The notes beneath the pieces are model-generated. The model made no database searches, had not been told where the DNA came from, and was given only the letters and a program-made list of their open reading frames with translations. Of a stretch of 64,000 nt of DNA, positions 17,171 to 25,645 are shown one piece after another (position 1 is the stretch's first letter; each line of letters begins with the position of its first letter). This stretch comes from Caldivirga sp. MU80. Lineage in GTDB: Archaea; Thermoproteota; Thermoprotei; Thermoproteales; Thermocladiaceae. The position numbers and the translations under genes are program-made. The stretch is from assembly GCF_001663375.1 (NCBI RefSeq), contig NZ_LCTF01000003.1, positions 1-64,000 on the forward strand. The letters run 5' to 3'.

Positions 17171-18189
17171 ATGAGGTATAGGGCCTTGGGTAAAACTGGC
17201 CTCACCGTGTCTGAGATTGGGCTTGGGGCTTGGTTCATAGGAGGCATGTACGGTGATGTGCCCCTTGATGATGCCAGGGCTATAATAAAGAGGGCACTGG
17301 ACCTGGGGGTGAACACCTTCGATACGGCTGACGTATATGGTAATGGCCTAAGTGAGAGGGTTTTGGGCGAGGAGTTAAGGGGTTATGACGTCAATGTCTT
17401 CACTAAGGTTAGTTACAACATTCACCAACACGAGGGGGTAAGGTTAATGACCCCCTTCCCGTCCCAGTGGGACGGGGTTTTCACTGCTGGGGTCTTGGGC
17501 GTTGCCCCCTCTTTGGGGGTTAATGGTTTTGTTCTTGGGGTGGTGGAAACAGTGGGGTATCGCCCCACCGGCTCATCTAACGTAGGAAACCCCCTCTCGG
17601 GGGCACCACCCCAAGCACTAAAACCCTAGCGGAGCTAGTCTTTATAAAGCTATCGCTAAATCCCCACATAGTGGGGCAACCCCGCCATAAATGGCGAGAC
17701 TTGCCCGTTGTCAACGTACTTAATGAAGGCCTAGCCGCCATTGAGGAGGGTTACGAGTCAATAATGTTCGTCTTCAACGCCCTGGAACAGGAGCCCGGTA
17801 GGGCATTGATACGTGCAGGTGTTGAAGGGGGTGTTGGATTAATAACCAGGGTTCCACATGCCTCAAACGTGCTGACGAATAACTTCACCCAAAGCTTCCC
17901 ACCCAGCGACCACAGGAGCTTGAGGAGGAGGGATTGGTTAATTAAGGCCAAGGCCATAGTTGATGAGTACGTTAAGCCCATCAGTGATCAACTGGGCATA
18001 ACCCTGAGCCAACTAGCCCTGAAATTCATCCTATCCTACCCAGTATCAACAGTGATAGTCACCGTGACGTCGGTTAAGGAGCTTGAGGAGTACGTTGAAG
18101 CGGCTGACGGCGGTTACCTAAGCCCAAGGGTTTTAGGGGACTTGGAGAGGCTTTACGATGAGTTAATTAGCATTAGGCTTAGCCAATAA
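17171..18189 (+). pseudogene. Aldo/keto reductase gene interrupted by a mini-insertion element
   Basis: The 5' part encodes a normal aldo/keto reductase start (RALGKTGLTVSEIGLGAWFIGG, then VNTFDTADVYGNGLSERVLGE, containing the catalytic Asp and Tyr) up to about NVFTKVSYNIHQHE. Family similarity then stops at about 17435, where a roughly 265-bp mobile-element sequence begins. It resumes at about 17709 with NVLNEGLAAIEEGYESIMFVFNALEQEP and runs to the normal C-terminus at 18189. Compared with the usual 280-320 residues, some 60-70 residues of the middle barrel, including the catalytic Lys/His region, are absent from both halves. The insertion therefore replaced, rather than just split, the coding sequence. 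A functional enzyme is very unlikely. Confidence 0.85.
17445..17706 (-). mobile_element. IS605-type mini-element without transposase (copy A)
   Basis: The ends match, in inverted orientation, those of the tnpB element at 46-47.6 kb. The right-end structure lies at 17449-17494: GACCCC pairs with GGGGTC around a perfect 8-bp hairpin CCCGTCCC / GGGACGGG. The left end lies near 17663-17706 and carries a CCAC-ATA-GTGG hairpin and ccgccataaatggcg. Between them are about 170 nt without any tnpB coding capacity. Boundaries are estimated from similarity. It sits inside the aldo/keto reductase gene. Confidence 0.75.
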
Positions 18190-18291
18190 ATAACTATTAA
18201 TTGAGCCTTAAGTGATGCGAGTAACTACATCCACTAATGTGCGTATTTAAAGTAATCCCCAATGCACCATCTTTGGTGCTTTAACGGGTCC

Positions 18292-18567
18292 TCATATCTT
18301 ACCCTCAATGTAGTCCCTTCCCCTACCGAGGGCGTTAAGAATCCTAGCCACCATAACCTCGTCAGCCCACTCCACTAGGTATATACCCCACTTGTCCAGT
18401 GATAAATTATCATTAACACCCAGATAACTGTGCCACCATGCAATACTTTCGCTCAGGAGGTTCTTCACAAACTCCTTGTTATACTGGTTAATCTCAGCGT
18501 CGTCACTAATCCTAAGTATTATAACCATGTACTTCCTACCCATAACCCTCCTGCCACCTGGCTCCAT
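18292..18567 (-). CDS. Small hypothetical protein
   Basis: A 91-residue soluble protein with a hydrophobic strand (KYMVIILRI), an amphipathic middle with several Trp residues and a C-terminal helix. I do not recognise the family. A TATA-like run GTTTTTTAAAC (minus strand, 18589-18598) lies 26 nt before the ATG at 18567, which supports that it is expressed. A short hairpin GCACCA/TGGTGC just downstream (about 18263-18278) may mark the transcript end. Confidence 0.6.
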   Translation of the reverse strand: MEPGGRRVMGRKYMVIILRISDDAEINQYNKEFVKNLLSESIAWWHSYLGVNDNLSLDKWGIYLVEWADEVMVARILNALGRGRDYIEGKI

Positions 18568-18706
18568 AACTCAATCATTCGGTTCATGTTTAAAAAACAT
18601 ACCACTAACCTAAGTCGTGGGCTTAACATGACATTATAAAATAGGTTAACACTGCATTTTAAGCAAGCATCATTCAACCTTAATAACCCTCATTACCCGT
18701 GGGCCT

Positions 18707-19072
18707 ATGAACCCTCTGATTGCGCTTCCAGTGGCCGGGTCTGCTTTGATGGCTTACTACGTGTATGAGAACTCCAGGAGGGTAAACGCCTGCCTACCTG
18801 GGGTTTTCAACTGCGAGTTATTCAGCTTCCTGGTGCCTAGGAGGATTAGGCTTCTCATGGCCATTGGGGCCATGGTTACGTTGGCCTTAATGGCGTTTTT
18901 AATAGCCATTAACCTACACCTATACGTGGCCGCCCTATCGCTAGTTGGATTAGCCATCGGTGCATGGGGCATTTACCTACAGATCAAGAAGGGCGCCTAC
19001 TGCCTATACTGCTTAACAACAGATGCAATACTACTCATATTGTTCGGTCTATCGATAATTAGAGTTATTTAA
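18707..19072 (+). CDS. VKOR-family disulfide-forming membrane protein
   Basis: A 121-residue protein with four predicted membrane helices. The pattern CLPGVFNCELF (loop cysteines) followed by YCLYCL (active-site CxxC) near the start of the last helix is that of vitamin K epoxide reductase homologues, which oxidise a thioredoxin-like partner and pass electrons to quinone. It would make disulfides outside, and in thermophilic crenarchaea also for intracellular proteins. At 121 residues it is a minimal form without a fused thioredoxin domain. No partner thioredoxin gene is adjacent. Confidence 0.8.
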   Translation: MNPLIALPVAGSALMAYYVYENSRRVNACLPGVFNCELFSFLVPRRIRLLMAIGAMVTLALMAFLIAINLHLYVAALSLVGLAIGAWGIYLQIKKGAYCLYCLTTDAILLILFGLSIIRVI

Positions 19073-19156
19073 CACCATTAACTGTTAACCGATGCGCATG
19101 TTCTTCCATGAGGACCAGTAAGCTTTCATTAAGTGGGTGGTTGCCTATGGCTTAAG

Positions 19157-20185
19157 TTATTGTTTAACCACAGTGAGCCAGTTATGCCTCTCCACGGTGC
19201 ATGGGTCCCAGTTACTGTTGAATTCTAGGTACTTCTCTACTCTATAGTCGTCAATAGGCGCCTTACCGGTAACCACTAGTTCAGCCAGTCTCCTCGCCAA
19301 TGCCGGGCCAACCATTGAGCCGTAGCCGTCCAGGCCCCCAAGGACGTAGAGCCCATCCTTAACCTCACCGTACACTGGGCCTCCGCTTGGCGACACCTCA
19401 CAGGTCCCTGACCTGGTTAGGATGGGTATCGCCCAGCCAAACCTCCTCGACACTAAACGGGCTATGCGCCAGCCATAGTCCAACGGCGCCCACTCGCCAG
19501 GTTTACCACATCCGTCACCGGCTATGAATAACCCGGGTATGAATGGCCTGCTATACCACCCAAGCACGTCGTCACCTATGCTCAGTTTCATTATCCTACC
19601 CGGCCCGGTCATAAGCGACGCATAGCATTGATACCTCCTTAGGGGTAGTTTTAAACCAACCTGTGAGGCTAGGTCAGAGTTACCTGGCCCCGCAGCCAAC
19701 ACCACAACGTCACCCGTGTACCTTACGCCATTGGCAATAACCACCAGTGAGCCATTTACAACCTTTAACCGTGCCCTAGCATCAATAACCCTTAACCTAC
19801 CCCTCAGGTAATTCACCACACGCCTAACTGGTATAAGGTAGTCCGTGGTCTCCACTATGAACTCATCACTGTTCAACCTAACCCACTCGGCATCTTCAAT
19901 AATCCTATACCTGACCCCAGCCAGCTTAAGTGAATCTAGACTAACCCACCTGGGCATTATGTCTATTGATGTTATGGCCCTGGGATTAGTGAACTGCCTA
20001 TAAACCTCAAGGCTCTCCTTGGCTAGGAGTACGTCATCAACATGAGGCATTGATTGTGTTAGGACAAGAGTGGTTAATGGATACTTGGGCCTGTCACCTA
20101 TGACAACTGCCTCAACGCCCATTAGGGTTAGGTAATGCGCCGTGAACACTGCTGCGATGCCTCCACCAACAACCACTACCCTCAT
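19157..20185 (-). CDS. FAD-dependent oxidoreductase, amino-acid oxidase (DAO) type
   Basis: A 342-residue flavoprotein. The N-terminal dinucleotide fold is VVVVGGGIAAVFTAHYL, the second FAD-contact region is GDVVVLAAGPGNSDLA, and near the C-terminus GLYVLGGLDGYGSMVGPALARRLAELV is the usual DAO-family FAD block. Substrate could be an amino acid or amine; nothing nearby decides. The N-terminal GGGIAA differs slightly from the classic GxGxxG. It runs divergently from the XPD gene. Confidence 0.8.
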   Translation of the reverse strand: MRVVVVGGGIAAVFTAHYLTLMGVEAVVIGDRPKYPLTTLVLTQSMPHVDDVLLAKESLEVYRQFTNPRAITSIDIMPRWVSLDSLKLAGVRYRIIEDAEWVRLNSDEFIVETTDYLIPVRRVVNYLRGRLRVIDARARLKVVNGSLVVIANGVRYTGDVVVLAAGPGNSDLASQVGLKLPLRRYQCYASLMTGPGRIMKLSIGDDVLGWYSRPFIPGLFIAGDGCGKPGEWAPLDYGWRIARLVSRRFGWAIPILTRSGTCEVSPSGGPVYGEVKDGLYVLGGLDGYGSMVGPALARRLAELVVTGKAPIDDYRVEKYLEFNSNWDPCTVERHNWLTVVKQ

Positions 20186-20401
20186 TACATGCGCCCTGGG
20201 CCCAACCTTAATTAAGCTTATGATTCATCACCCTTAAACAGCCTAACCCCGCTCATCTTCATTCGCGCAGTGAACGTGGATTAAATGATGCTTGGCTCTA
20301 ATGCGCATTAAGTTGAGGTGGTGTGGGTTAACTTCATGTTAATGGGCTTTAATGATGCACCATAGGTTTTTAAATCTGGGTTGCCGTTAACGTCAAGCTT
20401 A

Positions 20402-22273
20402 ATGGTTAACGCTAAGGTGAGTAGGTATCTGCCGTATGGGGATTGGAGGCCACTGCAGGCTAGGATCGCGGACTTCATATACGATAAGCTAGGTGAAGGT
20501 AGGGGCATCATTGTTGAGGCACCCACTGGGGTTGGTAAGACTGCCGCCGCTCTGGCGGCGGCTTTAGCGTACAGTGAGGGTGAACCCGTGAAGATAGTTT
20601 ACATGATTAGGACTAATAACCAGGCGGCAGTCCCCATGAGGGAGATTAGCAGGTTGTTTAAGATTAAGGGGGTTTTCATACCGTACGTCCTCATTAGGAA
20701 TAGGGCGAGGATGTGTTGCATATCCTCAACCTCCAGGTTGCCGTATAGGGACTTCCTCATGGAGTGTAACTACCTAAAGAGGACTGGGCAATGCAGCTAC
20801 CACGTTAAGTTAAGGGAAAGTGGGGTTGACGGTAGCTTATTCATGGATACGGTGGCTGGCTTAGAGTCACCGGCGGATTACGTTAAGTCCGTGTGTAAAC
20901 TCGGCGTATGCCCCTATGATGCGTCTAGGATGCTTATAGGCAACGCCAAGGTTGTTGTGTTGTCGTACTACTACCTATTCTCCCTAAACGCCCCAGAGGT
21001 GGTTAACCTAGACCTGAAGTCGTCAATCCTCATAATAGATGAGGCCCATAACCTACCCTACGCCATACTGGACCTAAACACCCAGTACTTAACCGAGTCC
21101 ATGGTTAAGGCGGCTACGTCAGATGTGAGGAAGTTCGTAGAGGACATTAACATTAAGGCCGGGGCCCTAAGGGCCTTAGCATCGTTAAGGGCTCTCTTCA
21201 AAGATTTATTCGCAGATTTAGGTGAGCAGAGTGAAAAGAGGATTGATTCATCTAAGGTGCTTGAGTACTTCAATGACGTTGAATACCTAGACGAGGCGCT
21301 CGACGAGGTGCTAATGGCTAAGAGGAGTAGGGGCATTTTACTTGCTGGTTCAGCGTTGAGTGACATAATAGACTTCTACAGGTCAATAATAAAGATGCCG
21401 AAGGATAAGGCACTCTTCCTATCAATGAGCAGTGAAGGTAGGGCAGTGGTGAGCAGGTTGATGGATCCATCGGTTGCGGCGTCGGTCGTTATGAACAATG
21501 CACATGGTTTCATAGCCATGAGCGGCACCATGCCCCCCACTAGGTTATTCACCAGCCTACTTGGGGTTAACGTCAAGGTGAGCGAATTGAGAATAGGACT
21601 AATGGAGTACATTAAGCCATCCAACGTTAAGGCAGCCATATACGGGGAGGTCACCACCAAGTACACTGAGAGGGATGAGGAGCAGTACGGTAGGATTGCC
21701 CAAACCCTAATGGACATTTACGATGCTGTTAGGCATAGTGTGCTGGCTGTTTTCCCATCCTACGACACGCTTAAGGCCACTAGGAAGTACATTAGGCGTG
21801 ACGTGGACCTTGTGGTGGAGATAGGTACAACCACCATTGATGAAGTATTGGCATCAATGAAGGTCAATCCCCACAAGCTCATCCTAGCCGTGGCCGGCGG
21901 CAAGCTTGTGGAGGGTATTGAATTCAGGCTTAATGATGTTAATTACATTGATGTAGTGGCCATAGTTGGTGTACCCTACCCGGAGCCCAACGACTTCATG
22001 AATGGACTCGTTGACGTTGTTAAGTCTAGGGCTAACTACGATGACGCATGGCATGCAGTATACACTTGGAATGCCCTGGTTAAGGTTAAGCAGGCCATTG
22101 GTAGAGGGTTGAGGTCGGATAAAGATAGAGTCTTCATAGTTTTCATGGATTACAGATTTAAGGATAACCCAATGATTTGGCATGAGATAAGCAAATACCT
22201 ACCGGATATTAAGTTACCACCTAATGAGGGTGAGTTGATTAAAATGATTAGGGAGTTCTCGGCGCGTAGCTAA
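20402..22273 (+). CDS. xpd: XPD/Rad3-family iron-sulfur DNA helicase
   Basis: A 5'-3' superfamily 2 DNA helicase for repair. Walker A is EAPTGVGKTAAALAAAL and Walker B ILIIDEAHNLP. The four cysteines of the 4Fe-4S domain lie between them, in ARMCCIS, FLMECNYLKRTGQCSYH and VCKLGVCPYD (five or six Cys are present, so the exact ligand set is not certain). The C-terminal half has SGTMPP, VEGIEF and QAIGRGLRSDKD. Start at ATG 20402; a TATA-like TTTTTAAAT (20367-20375) is about 31 nt upstream. The gene is followed within 20 nt by mini-element copy B. Confidence 0.92.
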   Translation: MVNAKVSRYLPYGDWRPLQARIADFIYDKLGEGRGIIVEAPTGVGKTAAALAAALAYSEGEPVKIVYMIRTNNQAAVPMREISRLFKIKGVFIPYVLIRNRARMCCISSTSRLPYRDFLMECNYLKRTGQCSYHVKLRESGVDGSLFMDTVAGLESPADYVKSVCKLGVCPYDASRMLIGNAKVVVLSYYYLFSLNAPEVVNLDLKSSILIIDEAHNLPYAILDLNTQYLTESMVKAATSDVRKFVEDINIKAGALRALASLRALFKDLFADLGEQSEKRIDSSKVLEYFNDVEYLDEALDEVLMAKRSRGILLAGSALSDIIDFYRSIIKMPKDKALFLSMSSEGRAVVSRLMDPSVAASVVMNNAHGFIAMSGTMPPTRLFTSLLGVNVKVSELRIGLMEYIKPSNVKAAIYGEVTTKYTERDEEQYGRIAQTLMDIYDAVRHSVLAVFPSYDTLKATRKYIRRDVDLVVEIGTTTIDEVLASMKVNPHKLILAVAGGKLVEGIEFRLNDVNYIDVVAIVGVPYPEPNDFMNGLVDVVKSRANYDDAWHAVYTWNALVKVKQAIGRGLRSDKDRVFIVFMDYRFKDNPMIWHEISKYLPDIKLPPNEGELIKMIREFSARS

Positions 22274-22289
22274 GGTTACTGCTGTTGCC

Positions 22290-22461
22290 GTTTGACCCCT
22301 TCCCCACCCTTTGAGGGCAAGGGTTCCCTGGGGGGTCTTGGAGGTTACCCGCCTTTAACGCGGGCTACTGAGGTATTGGGAAAGCCGGAGTTTTATAATT
22401 TTATAATCTATTGCTACGAACCCACTACGTGGGGTAACCCCACCCTAAAGGGCTAGGTTTG
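22290..22461 (-). mobile_element. IS605-type mini-element without transposase (copy B)
   Basis: A roughly 170-bp non-coding element between the xpd stop and the next gene's stop. The right-end structure at 22294-22337 has GACCCC pairing with GGGGTC around CCCT-TTG-AGGG. The left end has CCCAC-TAC-GTGGG (about 22431-22445) and gggctaggtttg. The layout and orientation match copy A and the tnpB element. It holds no coding sequence. The left boundary abuts the stop codon of the gene at 22466. Confidence 0.7.
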
Positions 22462-22465
22462 TTAT

Positions 22466-23026
22466 TCATTTTATCACGCCCAGGCATGCAGATGGAGTAA
22501 CCCTCACGCCTAGGCATTCATCATTAACCTCAACCATTAGTACATCACGCCTATTCTCAATGAGAAACCTAACCATGGCACTGGCCAACTTAAACCTACG
22601 ATTTAACTTAATTAGCCTCCTAAACAACTTAGCGTTAGCCATTAGTATAGGTGTGCTCAATCCCTTACCACCCCTAGCCGGCACAACTATGGGCCTATTA
22701 AAGGACCTTAACGCCCAAAGCAGCTTTACGTAGGTTCCTGGGCTTAGGTATGGTTGAGTACCCCTAATTAACATTATTGGTGGCGTTAGATAGGTTTCAC
22801 CGCACCTCGTTAATATGCCCCTTGATGATGAATACCATTGATCAATGTAGACAGTTAATGCAGCCGAGCCGAAGCCGTATATGCCCCTAAGCGGCCCACA
22901 AAAAACCACATTGTTGAAGCCAGCCTTGGCTAGGTTACGCTCAGCATGGTTAACTATAATTTTTAATAGTCCCTCATCCGCGATGGGGGGTATTATCATT
23001 AGGGCGGTGGGCATGTTAACGCTCAC
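22466..23026 (-). CDS. Putative MobA-like nucleotidyltransferase, divergent
   Basis: A 186-residue protein. The blocks CGPLRGIYGFGSAAL and LIRGTQPYLSPGTYVKLLWAL, followed by PIVVPARGGKGLSTPILM, have the order seen in molybdenum-cofactor guanylyl/cytidylyltransferases (PLxG, GDQPYLS, PV-type loop). The N-terminal LAGGxSxRMG nucleotide-binding motif is missing, however, and the usual GD before QPYLS is GT. The neighbours (a NifX-like protein overlapping by 11 nt and a divergent ModE-like regulator) suggest a metal-cofactor role. Assignment is tentative; it may be inactive as a transferase. Confidence 0.45.
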   Translation of the reverse strand: MSVNMPTALMIIPPIADEGLLKIIVNHAERNLAKAGFNNVVFCGPLRGIYGFGSAALTVYIDQWYSSSRGILTRCGETYLTPPIMLIRGTQPYLSPGTYVKLLWALRSFNRPIVVPARGGKGLSTPILMANAKLFRRLIKLNRRFKLASAMVRFLIENRRDVLMVEVNDECLGVRVTPSACLGVIK

Positions 23027-23378
23027 TCAGCCTCTCCAGCACAGCAATTATACTTGAGTAGAACACCTCCCAGCGGCTCAAGGGTATGGCACTTATGCTG
23101 CTTAGGTCTAGGCCAGGCTCAGTTACGTAAATCTTAACATTATGCTGCTTAAGTATGCGGTAGGATGGGTAGCATACCGACCCATGCGGTGCAATGACAA
23201 CATCGGCCCCCAATTCCACGCACCTCCTAGCCACCGTGGGTCTCTTGTTAGCGCTTTGGAGGGCTGGGTTATCCTCAACGTGAATCACGCCCCTGCTGGT
23301 ATCCACCAGCACCAACTTAGTTGCCCTTGAGAAAACCTCAACCCTATAATCATCATTAACGGTGGTGCACATTATCAT
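23016..23378 (-). CDS. NifX/NifB-type dinitrogenase-cofactor-domain protein
   Basis: A 120-residue single-domain protein of the dinitrogenase iron-molybdenum cofactor (NifX) fold. RRCVELGADVVIAPHGSVCYPSYRILKQHNVKIYV matches the family's GADVVI...G....L...GI.VY pattern. In non-nitrogen-fixing archaea these proteins are thought to bind metal clusters, perhaps of Mo or W. Its 3' end overlaps the MobA-like gene, so the two form an operon. No nitrogenase genes are present. Confidence 0.7.
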   Translation of the reverse strand: MIMCTTVNDDYRVEVFSRATKLVLVDTSRGVIHVEDNPALQSANKRPTVARRCVELGADVVIAPHGSVCYPSYRILKQHNVKIYVTEPGLDLSSISAIPLSRWEVFYSSIIAVLERLSER

Positions 23379-23442
23379 AAATAGCCGGATGGGCTTGGCT
23401 TTATAAACCCTATTACCATTCAGTAACCTAGGCAGTTAAGTA

Positions 23443-24369
23443 ATGCCAAATGCAACGGTTAGGTTTAGGGATGTGGATATTAAGGTTGAGGTTATTGAAC
23501 TGCTTAGCCTAGTTAAGAAGTATGGTTCACTCAGTAAGGCTGCCAAGCTATTGAACATACCCTACTCAACAGCCTTCAGGCTGATTAGGGAGACCGAGGC
23601 CACCTTATCAGAGGCGTTAATTGAAGGTGTTAGGGGTGGTTCACGTGGTGGCTACAGTAGGTTAACGAGACTTGGTGAGGAGCTTCTCCTAACCTTTAAG
23701 GATGATGAATTTAAAGGTAGGCTCATAGTGGCCAGCAGCCATGATGAGCTACTTTCTAACTTAGTAGGTGATTACGCATCCATCACCTGGGTTGGCTCAG
23801 TGAATGGCTTATCAATGCTGCTGGTTAATAGGGCTCAGGTAGCCGGCATACACTTATCCTCAGCGTATGGAAGTAACCTAAATTTTCTAAAATCCCTAGG
23901 CGTCTTAGATGAGGTCACCTTGGTGAGGGGTTATGGTAGGGTGATTGGGATAGGGTATAGGCATAGCCTAGGTAAGTTAAACCTGAGGGACCTTGTTGGC
24001 AAAATTAAGAGGGGTAGGTTAGTGATGATTAAGAGGAACCCAGGTTCAGGAACCAGGATACTAAGCGAGGCATGGTTAAGGGAAATGGGTGTTAGTAATC
24101 CACCTGCAATCAGCAAAGTTGCCTGGACCCACGATGACGTAGCCAAGGCCATACTTAACGGCGAGGCTGACTACGGCTTCATAACGCAGTATCACGCAGA
24201 TAAGTGGGGTCTAGAGTTCATTGAAGTGGCCAAGGAGGACTTCGATGTGGTGGTTAGGAGGGATTCCATGAATGAGGCAGAAGGGCTCATATACTCACTG
24301 AAGGGCCTAAGGGGCCTTAACATTAGGGGCTACATAATTGGTAAGGATATTGGCCAGGTAATTGAGTAA
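23443..24369 (+). CDS. ModE-like regulator: N-terminal HTH fused to periplasmic-binding-protein-like domain
   Basis: Residues about 15-75 form a LysR/ModE-like helix-turn-helix (KYGSLSKAAKLLNIPYSTAFRLI). Residues about 90-305 form a substrate-binding-protein-like domain with the oxyanion-site sequence KRNPGSGTRIL, as in TupA/ModA-like binding domains. This architecture suits a cytoplasmic sensor of molybdate or tungstate (or another anion) controlling transport or cofactor genes. It is transcribed divergently from the NifX/MobA-like pair across 64 nt, which suggests that it regulates them. The ligand is not shown. Confidence 0.75.
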   Translation: MPNATVRFRDVDIKVEVIELLSLVKKYGSLSKAAKLLNIPYSTAFRLIRETEATLSEALIEGVRGGSRGGYSRLTRLGEELLLTFKDDEFKGRLIVASSHDELLSNLVGDYASITWVGSVNGLSMLLVNRAQVAGIHLSSAYGSNLNFLKSLGVLDEVTLVRGYGRVIGIGYRHSLGKLNLRDLVGKIKRGRLVMIKRNPGSGTRILSEAWLREMGVSNPPAISKVAWTHDDVAKAILNGEADYGFITQYHADKWGLEFIEVAKEDFDVVVRRDSMNEAEGLIYSLKGLRGLNIRGYIIGKDIGQVIE

Positions 24370-24416
24370 ATCACATAGTAAACCAATAGGGTTACCGATT
24401 TCAGTAAATAGTTAAG

Positions 24417-24425
24417 TTTATAAAC
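24417..24425 (+). promoter_or_regulatory. TATA-like box of the CBS-domain gene
   Basis: TTTATAAAC is centred 26 nt before the ATG at 24447, indicating a leaderless transcript. Confidence 0.6.
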
Positions 24426-24446
24426 ACATAAATAATTTAGGTTAAT

Positions 24447-24878
24447 ATGAAGGCCTCCGAGTTAATAACCAATAAAAAACCGATAGTAGTTAAAGTTGGT
24501 TCCCCCGTTTCAGAGGCGGTTAGGCTAATGGCTGAAAATAACGTAGGGCTAGTTGTAGTGGTTAACTCCCCCGAGGACATGAGGGTTCTGGGGGTTATAA
24601 GTGAGAGGGATGTGATTAAGGCGATGGCTAAGGGTGTAGATATTAGTAGGGCCATGGTAGAGCAGGTAGGGACTATGGGCAACATAGCCACCGTTAAGTA
24701 CTACGATGATGTGACTAAGATAGCCCAGTTGATGAATGAGAGGCGCATTAGACATGTGGTGGTTGTTGATGATGAAGGCAGGGTTATGGGGGTTGTGTCT
24801 ATAAGGGACTTACTGAGGGAGAGCAACGCCATCAGTGAAATCGCAAAAATGCGCCCACGCCCACCTGTAAGGGAATAG
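24447..24878 (+). CDS. Two-CBS-domain protein
   Basis: A 143-residue protein made almost entirely of a CBS pair: first CBS about residues 8-62 (VSEAVRLMAENNVGLVVVV...VLGVISERDVIKA), second about 75-128 (IAQLMNERRIRHVVVVDDEGRVMGVVSIRDL). Such stand-alone pairs bind adenine nucleotides or SAM and act as energy or ligand sensors. The partner is unknown. Confidence 0.85.
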   Translation: MKASELITNKKPIVVKVGSPVSEAVRLMAENNVGLVVVVNSPEDMRVLGVISERDVIKAMAKGVDISRAMVEQVGTMGNIATVKYYDDVTKIAQLMNERRIRHVVVVDDEGRVMGVVSIRDLLRESNAISEIAKMRPRPPVRE

Positions 24879-24939
24879 AAAGTTATGGGTTAAATACGCT
24901 AAAACCTCTTAACGGCAGCCACCGTTAGGCTACGCCGTG

Positions 24940-25626
24940 ATGCTAACACTAAGGCTCATACTGATTAACGCGGCATTGGAGCCAATACCCCCAGAGCTGA
25001 GGGGAAATAAGAGTGTTGTTAGGGTTGCTAGGAGACTTGGTAGGGACCCCAACTACATGCCCCTCGATAAGTCACTCCACTTCAAGGTCATGGGTGGGCT
25101 TAAGAATAAGGAGGGTAGGGGTAGGCCTGACATAGTCCACAAGTTCCTCCTGGATTCATTAAATAGCATACTGGCTATCAAGGGTATGTTGAACATTTAC
25201 GTGCATACTGTGGATGGGAAGGTGATTGAGTTTGCACAGGGCGAGAGACCACCGCAAAATTACCTTAACTTCATCGGTTTAATGGAGCAGCTCTTTAAAT
25301 ATGGTTCAGTACCCCCAGGTGGCAAATGGTTAATTAGGCTCATTAATACGCCACTGGGTGACTTAGTTAGGTCGATGGGTGAGCCGTTGGTCATACTTCT
25401 CGAGAGGGATGGCGAACCAATTAAGGTTTCTGAACTGGCCAAGCTAATAGTTAAGCATGGCGGGGCTGTGGTGATGGTGGGTGGGATGCCTAGGGGTAGT
25501 GTGTGTGGTGAGGCCAGGTCACTTGCAAGCAAGGTCTTTAGCCTAGCCGGTGGGTTACCGTTGACGACGAGCCATGTCGTTAACTCAGTACTGGTCTCCA
25601 TAGAATCTGAACTGGGGTTAATCTAG
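24940..25626 (+). CDS. nep1: 16S rRNA pseudouridine N1-methyltransferase Nep1 (EMG1)
   Basis: A SPOUT-fold methyltransferase that N1-methylates a pseudouridine in the small-subunit rRNA and is needed for ribosome assembly. Family blocks are LDKSLHFKVM, GRGRPDIVHKFLLDSLNS, IYVHTVDGKVIEF, the PRNYxxF-like PPQNYLNFIGLMEQL, and the C-terminal SAM-site loops MVGGMPRGS and LTTSHVVNSVL. The start could be GTG 24937 or ATG 24940. It lies 60 nt after the CBS gene on the same strand. Confidence 0.9.
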   Translation: MLTLRLILINAALEPIPPELRGNKSVVRVARRLGRDPNYMPLDKSLHFKVMGGLKNKEGRGRPDIVHKFLLDSLNSILAIKGMLNIYVHTVDGKVIEFAQGERPPQNYLNFIGLMEQLFKYGSVPPGGKWLIRLINTPLGDLVRSMGEPLVILLERDGEPIKVSELAKLIVKHGGAVVMVGGMPRGSVCGEARSLASKVFSLAGGLPLTTSHVVNSVLVSIESELGLI

Positions 25627-25645
25627 GGTGAGAATGGCCAGCGGC

